NCBI GenBank assembly: GCA_026874595.1 | Contig: CM049317.1 | Location: 32,476,901-32,540,900, forward strand | DNA length: 64,000 bases | Reading direction: 5' to 3' | From: Sipunculus nudus | Taxonomy: Eukaryota; Annelida; Sipuncula; Golfingiida; Sipunculidae | Made by a program: the position numbers and the translations under genes | Shown here: in pieces, positions 60,007 through 64,000 of the stretch | Layout: each line of letters begins with the position of its first letter | Numbering within the stretch: position 1 is the first letter of the stretch | Notes under the pieces: model-generated | Told to the model about the DNA's origin: nothing | The model's input: the letters and a program-made list of their open reading frames with translations, nothing else | Databases searched by the model: none

Positions 60007-60255
60007 GTTGCCAGCAAAACGGACACCAGTCCAGCGAAGTGTTCACGGAGCCAATGTTGTTACATTTCGTTTTGGTATCAGCTCACCGGCCAGGCATCCT
60101 GTGTGCACAAGGAAATGTGTCAACTACGTGTCCAGCCATCTCTCTGAGCGTTTGGCCTATTCAACCGGTTGCCGGGGCGAAGTCACTCAAAACGAAGTGT
60201 AAAGACATTGGCTCCGTGCATTCCCAGCTTGGCTGGAATCCGGTTTGCTGGCAAC
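60007..60255. repeat. Inverted repeat, about 80-bp arms
   Basis: The left arm begins GTTGCCAGCAAAACGGACAC and includes 'cacggagccaatgt' and 'ttcgttttg'. The right arm (60178-60255) is its complement with scattered mismatches and ends GCTGGCAAC. The loop is about 90 bp. Moderately GC-rich. MITE-like or foldback-like; not coding despite short open frames. Confidence 0.75.
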
Positions 60256-62196
60256 ACGTCCCGATAATGATGTAGATTCCTTGTCCCATCAATTGTGTCT
60301 CGTTTCGGGCATTGATTACACGCAGTCATTGAACCACAGATATTTATGGAATCAGTTTCTGGACTAGCTCATACAAAATGGCCTCTACCACCCCTAAAAA
60401 GATTTTGCCAACAGCATTTATATTTGCCATATACCATGTGGCCATTTCAGCCAATCAGAGAGGTATTATCCTTACACATTTTAAATCTGAAACTTCACAA
60501 TATTTGGTACAAGCAAACTAAGCATAACATCTCAATTGGTAACAAAAATAAACAAAAAAAGTCTTGAAAATATATTTGAATTAAATTGTCCTTGGTCAGG
60601 AATAAAATTTGACTCTAAATCCAAACGCTGGCGCAAAAGAATGCACCCTCCAATATATAGTATCTAGATGTAAGAACGACATTGCTCTACAGGTCAGGAA
60701 CACGAAAACCAGATGCATGCATTCAGTGGCCTTTCGGAAAGCACGCTTCTCTTGAGAACTTGATACATTTGGGAGCTATCCAGCGCATCCCTTTATATTC
60801 CCCAGGCGGTGATCAATATGACAAACTAAGCTCTCTGGAGCAGTTTAGAGTAATCATTAACTTTTCAAAAGCTAACACAATACGAAGCTAGTTTGGCTTT
60901 CTCCCTGCCAATTACATCTCCATTTGCCGTGAAGCCTCCTCTAAATAAAGCATATCAGACCCGACCCTTGCCACACGGCAGAGAAGCCGCCGCCTAATCC
61001 TGCGTCATTAAAGGTAAATTAATTCTCAAGCCACAGACTTTGAGCGTCCGGACTGCTCGCTGCAATAGAGATAACTAACGCGCTGGGAAAACTCGTTTTA
61101 ATTGGTCCAGACTGTGGGTATCAATCACGATGAGATTTGTCTAGGTGGCATTCCGGCAGTTAGAACGTGCCGTCGACTAGTCATTAACGAAATGAAATCT
61201 ATATCAAGGATACTGCAGGTTAAACAGTAAACGTAATATATTCAATAAGGTTTGTCTCTTGTTCTTCTCGGTCTTCCTTGTAAGCATATTTTTAGGAATA
61301 ATCAACCCTAAACTCCATTCATGAGAAGGTCGAATTCGATTTTGAAATAACTGTTGCAGCAAATAAAACAGTCGAAAACAGCAACCAGCGGGCTTTTTTT
61401 CTTATTTAGGATTATTTTTTAGTCTTGTATTTTACACAGTATCTTAGTCTTTTTTTTTCTTCTGATCTATTGTCATAATGCAGGTCCAGTGCATATGAGG
61501 TTTCCTGGTTACACGCACTTAATTCACATTTGGTGATGTACATACAGCAATGCTAATTTGTAAATCCCGAGACACATTCACATAAAATATGCTTTCCTTT
61601 TCTAGGAGGTATATGTATACATATTATATATGTATATATGTATGTTTGTTTGCTTGTATGTATGTATGTAAAGCCAATCATATAATAATGACTACAGCGG
61701 TAGCAGTATTTTGGACGTATTTTTCGATGCCTTGATTGATCGTGGCTTATAATGTACAGCTTACTAAATCTAGTAGCTGATGTATTTGGCCGCCGAGTCT
61801 AACAGGTGCGCGGAACCCACTATAGATCACCTATGCCCTTTATATCACACCCTCTCTGTTTGTTAGGTGTGCCAGAAATTAGTGTCTCCTCAGTCTGTGT
61901 GGGCAGGTATTTTCGGCAAGACCGAGAATTGTGGGGCTAGTGAGTTAATCCAGCTAGTCCCCTGACCGTCCACGGATGTCCATGACGGTATAGTGTTTAA
62001 AGCCGGACGCGTGGTGGTAGTGAATTTTTGGACGATCAATTATACAAATGAGTCAAGGAAGAAATGCTTAGGAAATTAATGTATTAACAATTTATAAAGA
62101 CAATGGCAGTTTTCAATAATGTAGACCACAGGGGTGTGGGGTAGGAATTGTTGTGTATTATTTTATTCCTTAAATATCATTATGTCATTAGCTTGT
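60256..62196. other. No gene seen; imperfect (GTAT)n near 61610-61672
   Basis: Frames of 69-73 codons lack motifs. 61770-62010 is GC-richer but unrecognised. Confidence 0.45.
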
Positions 62197-62232
62197 ACCC
62201 CCCCCCCCCCCAAAAAAAAAAAAAAAAAAAAA
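62197..62232. repeat. C-run/A-run homopolymer junction
   Basis: About 14 C followed by about 20 A. Confidence 0.9.
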
Positions 62233-62378
62233 TTAATTTCAAGTAATTAACAGATCATGCACATTAATAAGAGTATTTGTAAGCGTCGTCTATCAATGAT
62301 GCTAAAACTTAAACTGACATTTAATGATCATTATCTTAACGAGAAGAATGACCTATATCCAAGAACAAACACTTTCAA

Positions 62379-62905
62379 AACTAGAATATAGGCAAGCGAC
62401 TGCAAGTATCTGTGGAAACAGGGAAGTATGGATACAGTGATTGATGTCTCCTGACGTGAAAGCCGTACCAAATTAGTGGTATCAGAGTTGTCCTAGTAAC
62501 CAAAGACACAGGGATGAACGATAAAAGTATAAAAAGAGTGTATGTGAAAATGAGACCCAGAAGCGGATCCGGGGATTGGGGGGGGGGGGGGTGTGCACGG
62601 CCCCCCCCCCCCCCCAAATTTTTTTTGTCAACCACAGCAACCCTTTCTTTAAGGATTCAGACAAATTCTTGAAGGCTGAACCTCCCTTCCCGGACCTGGG
62701 GACCTTTTCATTAGGCCGCCTGGGCTGGACTCCTTTTCCTAGTTCCTGGATCCGCCCTTTTGGAACACCCCTAAGACAAATGCATTAAGTTATTGTACAA
62801 AAATGCGATTGAATGTAGAGCCACATGTGAAAACTGCACAACAATTTAGGCGGATAAGTCAATTCACTCCGATGATATGCGCGATTTGTATGCTATCTGA
62901 GATAC
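62379..62905 (+). repeat. R1 5'-end fragment split by a G-rich element
   Basis: 62379-62415 ('actagaatataggcaagcga', 'tatctgtgg') matches the R1 5' end at 18103-18145. 62825-62895 ('aatttaggcggataagtcaa', 'gatgatatgcgcgattt') matches the unit body. The G-rich element copy 3 lies between, so it probably inserted into an R1 copy. Confidence 0.55.
62558..62762 (-). mobile_element. Short G-rich non-autonomous element (copy 3)
   Basis: Ends AAGCGGATCCGGGG and CCTGGATCCGCCC are inverted repeats. In minus orientation the order (GGCGGATCCAGG, 'ctaggaaaagg', 'ggtccgggaag', G run) matches copy 1 at 22035-22253. Adjacent G14 and C15 runs at 62578-62615. Confidence 0.65.
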
Positions 62906-64000
62906 GATAGATTGTATGGCCTTATGGGTTTGGTCTTAGTAGTGTAATCGTGTCCAGCTTCCAGTTACCATGCTATTTATTCTTATCATGAGTTTTATAT
63001 ACAGATCTAAAAGGAACTGCTCTTTAAAAAGGTGAAATGGCTTAATCACAAACGGGAGCTTTATAATGTAAAAAGGATGGCTTTTATATTTGCATAAGGA
63101 ATACGTTCATGCCATTATCTAATTTATCTTTGCCGTAATTTAGTGTATGTGCCCTGTGAGATAATGCCGGTGTTTGCAAACAAATTAAGATTTATGCAAT
63201 CGGATATACCGCATGCAGGGATTTCCCTGTGGTCGGTTGATAACATCACTAGTTCAATGCATCTCCTAACAATTTTTGTCTCTGGCGGTTGCAACAGGTA
63301 AATCCCATAGCCCATTGTCATAAAAGGACTGTCCTCAGGCCACTGAATCCACTTCATGACTAGTATTTTGAGAATCCTTCATTATTTATTGCTCCCGCTA
63401 CTTAAAGACTCCTTTTAACAGTATAAGTAGTTGAAGCATGGCTGTTAAATGTTAAATATTTCATCGATGTTCCGTCACGACGGCTCATTAAATGTATATA
63501 TATATTGTCGCATTTTAAACGTAAAGTTAAAATTTCGTTTCATCAGAATAGATTGCCACAGTGCGTACTATTTTCTATTTCTGTTTCAGTAATGCTTAAC
63601 CTGTTCCGATGAGTTTGTAGGGTTTTTTATCCTATATGTCTGTTATATATTATGTTGTCCCTGTTTGTATTCTTCTTTATTTGTCTGCGTACAGGACTTT
63701 GGAAGAAATTGTTTAGAGAAATGGGTCTTTAGGAAAGAAATATTGAATTTTGGAGAAAGCCCGTAGTCAGCGGAGGCATGCGGTCACTGAGTGCTCTTAC
63801 TTTTTTTCGCGGTGCCAAGTATTTGGGTCATTTTATTTCACCCTTCTATATCTGACCATTGTTCTTTTCCTCACACGAACCGTGTCTGTCAAATGATAGA
63901 ATATTCTATAAAGCGGTTCTCTAATGGTTCTCAAGAAACGAACGATGAACCACGATGACAACTTAGTATCCAGGAAACTGTTTCGGCGGATACAATGTAC
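62906..64000. other. No gene seen
   Basis: AT-rich sequence to the window edge; no recognised frame or repeat. Confidence 0.5.

Noticed and set aside
61770-62010. GC-richer block as tRNA or rRNA gene
   Set aside because: No cloverleaf, box A/B pair or rRNA-like conserved segment could be read.

Overview
The window looks like non-coding, repeat-rich DNA from an invertebrate animal, most likely a mollusc and probably a bivalve. The basis is AT-rich sequence with long (TA)n tracts, tRNA-derived SINEs, LINE relics, a pogo/Tigger DNA transposon, exon-like blocks with splice signals, and arrays ending in GGACGGACAGACGG-type runs, which I recall from molluscan genomes. The taxon is inference. No intact host protein gene is visible and nothing looks prokaryotic.

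Layout. 1.3-2.4 kb: 3' half of a dispersed repeat (called R1 here). 5.7-6.6 kb: (TA)n tracts around a decayed LINE reverse-transcriptase tail on the minus strand, plus a small hairpin. 9.2-10.0 kb: diverged R1-like repeats. 11.55-12.0 kb: a large inverted duplication centred on (TA)n, followed by a tRNA-derived SINE. 12.4-14.1 kb: four blocks on the minus strand resembling eroded thrombospondin type-1 (TSP1) exons of THSD7 type; a fifth block at 28.2-28.4 kb lies where the upstream exon of the same gene would be. 18.1-21.5 kb: a nearly complete R1 unit made of two different tandem arrays. 21.6-24.2 kb: a SINE, a short G-rich element and a possible solo LTR. 30.4-32.3 kb and 37.9-40.5 kb: two diverged direct copies of one sequence, with a third partial copy near 44.0 kb.

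32.75-37.53 kb is the most unusual structure: inverted arms of about 1.19 kb around a 2.4 kb core. Each arm carries a 134-138 codon outward-pointing reading frame. The two frames differ mostly in ways that keep the frame open, so this may be an unclassified long-terminal-inverted-repeat transposon. 41.04-43.80 kb is a 2.76 kb Tigger element with TIRs, a TA target duplication, all three catalytic aspartates and a single nonsense codon. It sits inside a repeat built of a palindromic 21-bp monomer. Two more copies of that repeat, in opposite orientation, bracket a LINE fragment at 50.7-52.7 kb. 48.2-49.2 kb is the R1 5' half inverted. 55.3 kb is a 31-bp minisatellite. 57.3 and 59.3 kb are two more SINEs of the 21.6 kb family. 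60.0-60.26 kb is an inverted repeat. 62.4-62.9 kb is an R1 fragment split by a G-rich element.

The genes do not form a working pathway. The window is best read as an intron-scale or intergenic graveyard with several nested insertions that give relative ages: the palindromic repeat predates Tigger, R1 predates the G-rich element, and the 30/38 kb duplication may predate or flank the long-TIR element. All homology calls come from reading alone and were not searched.
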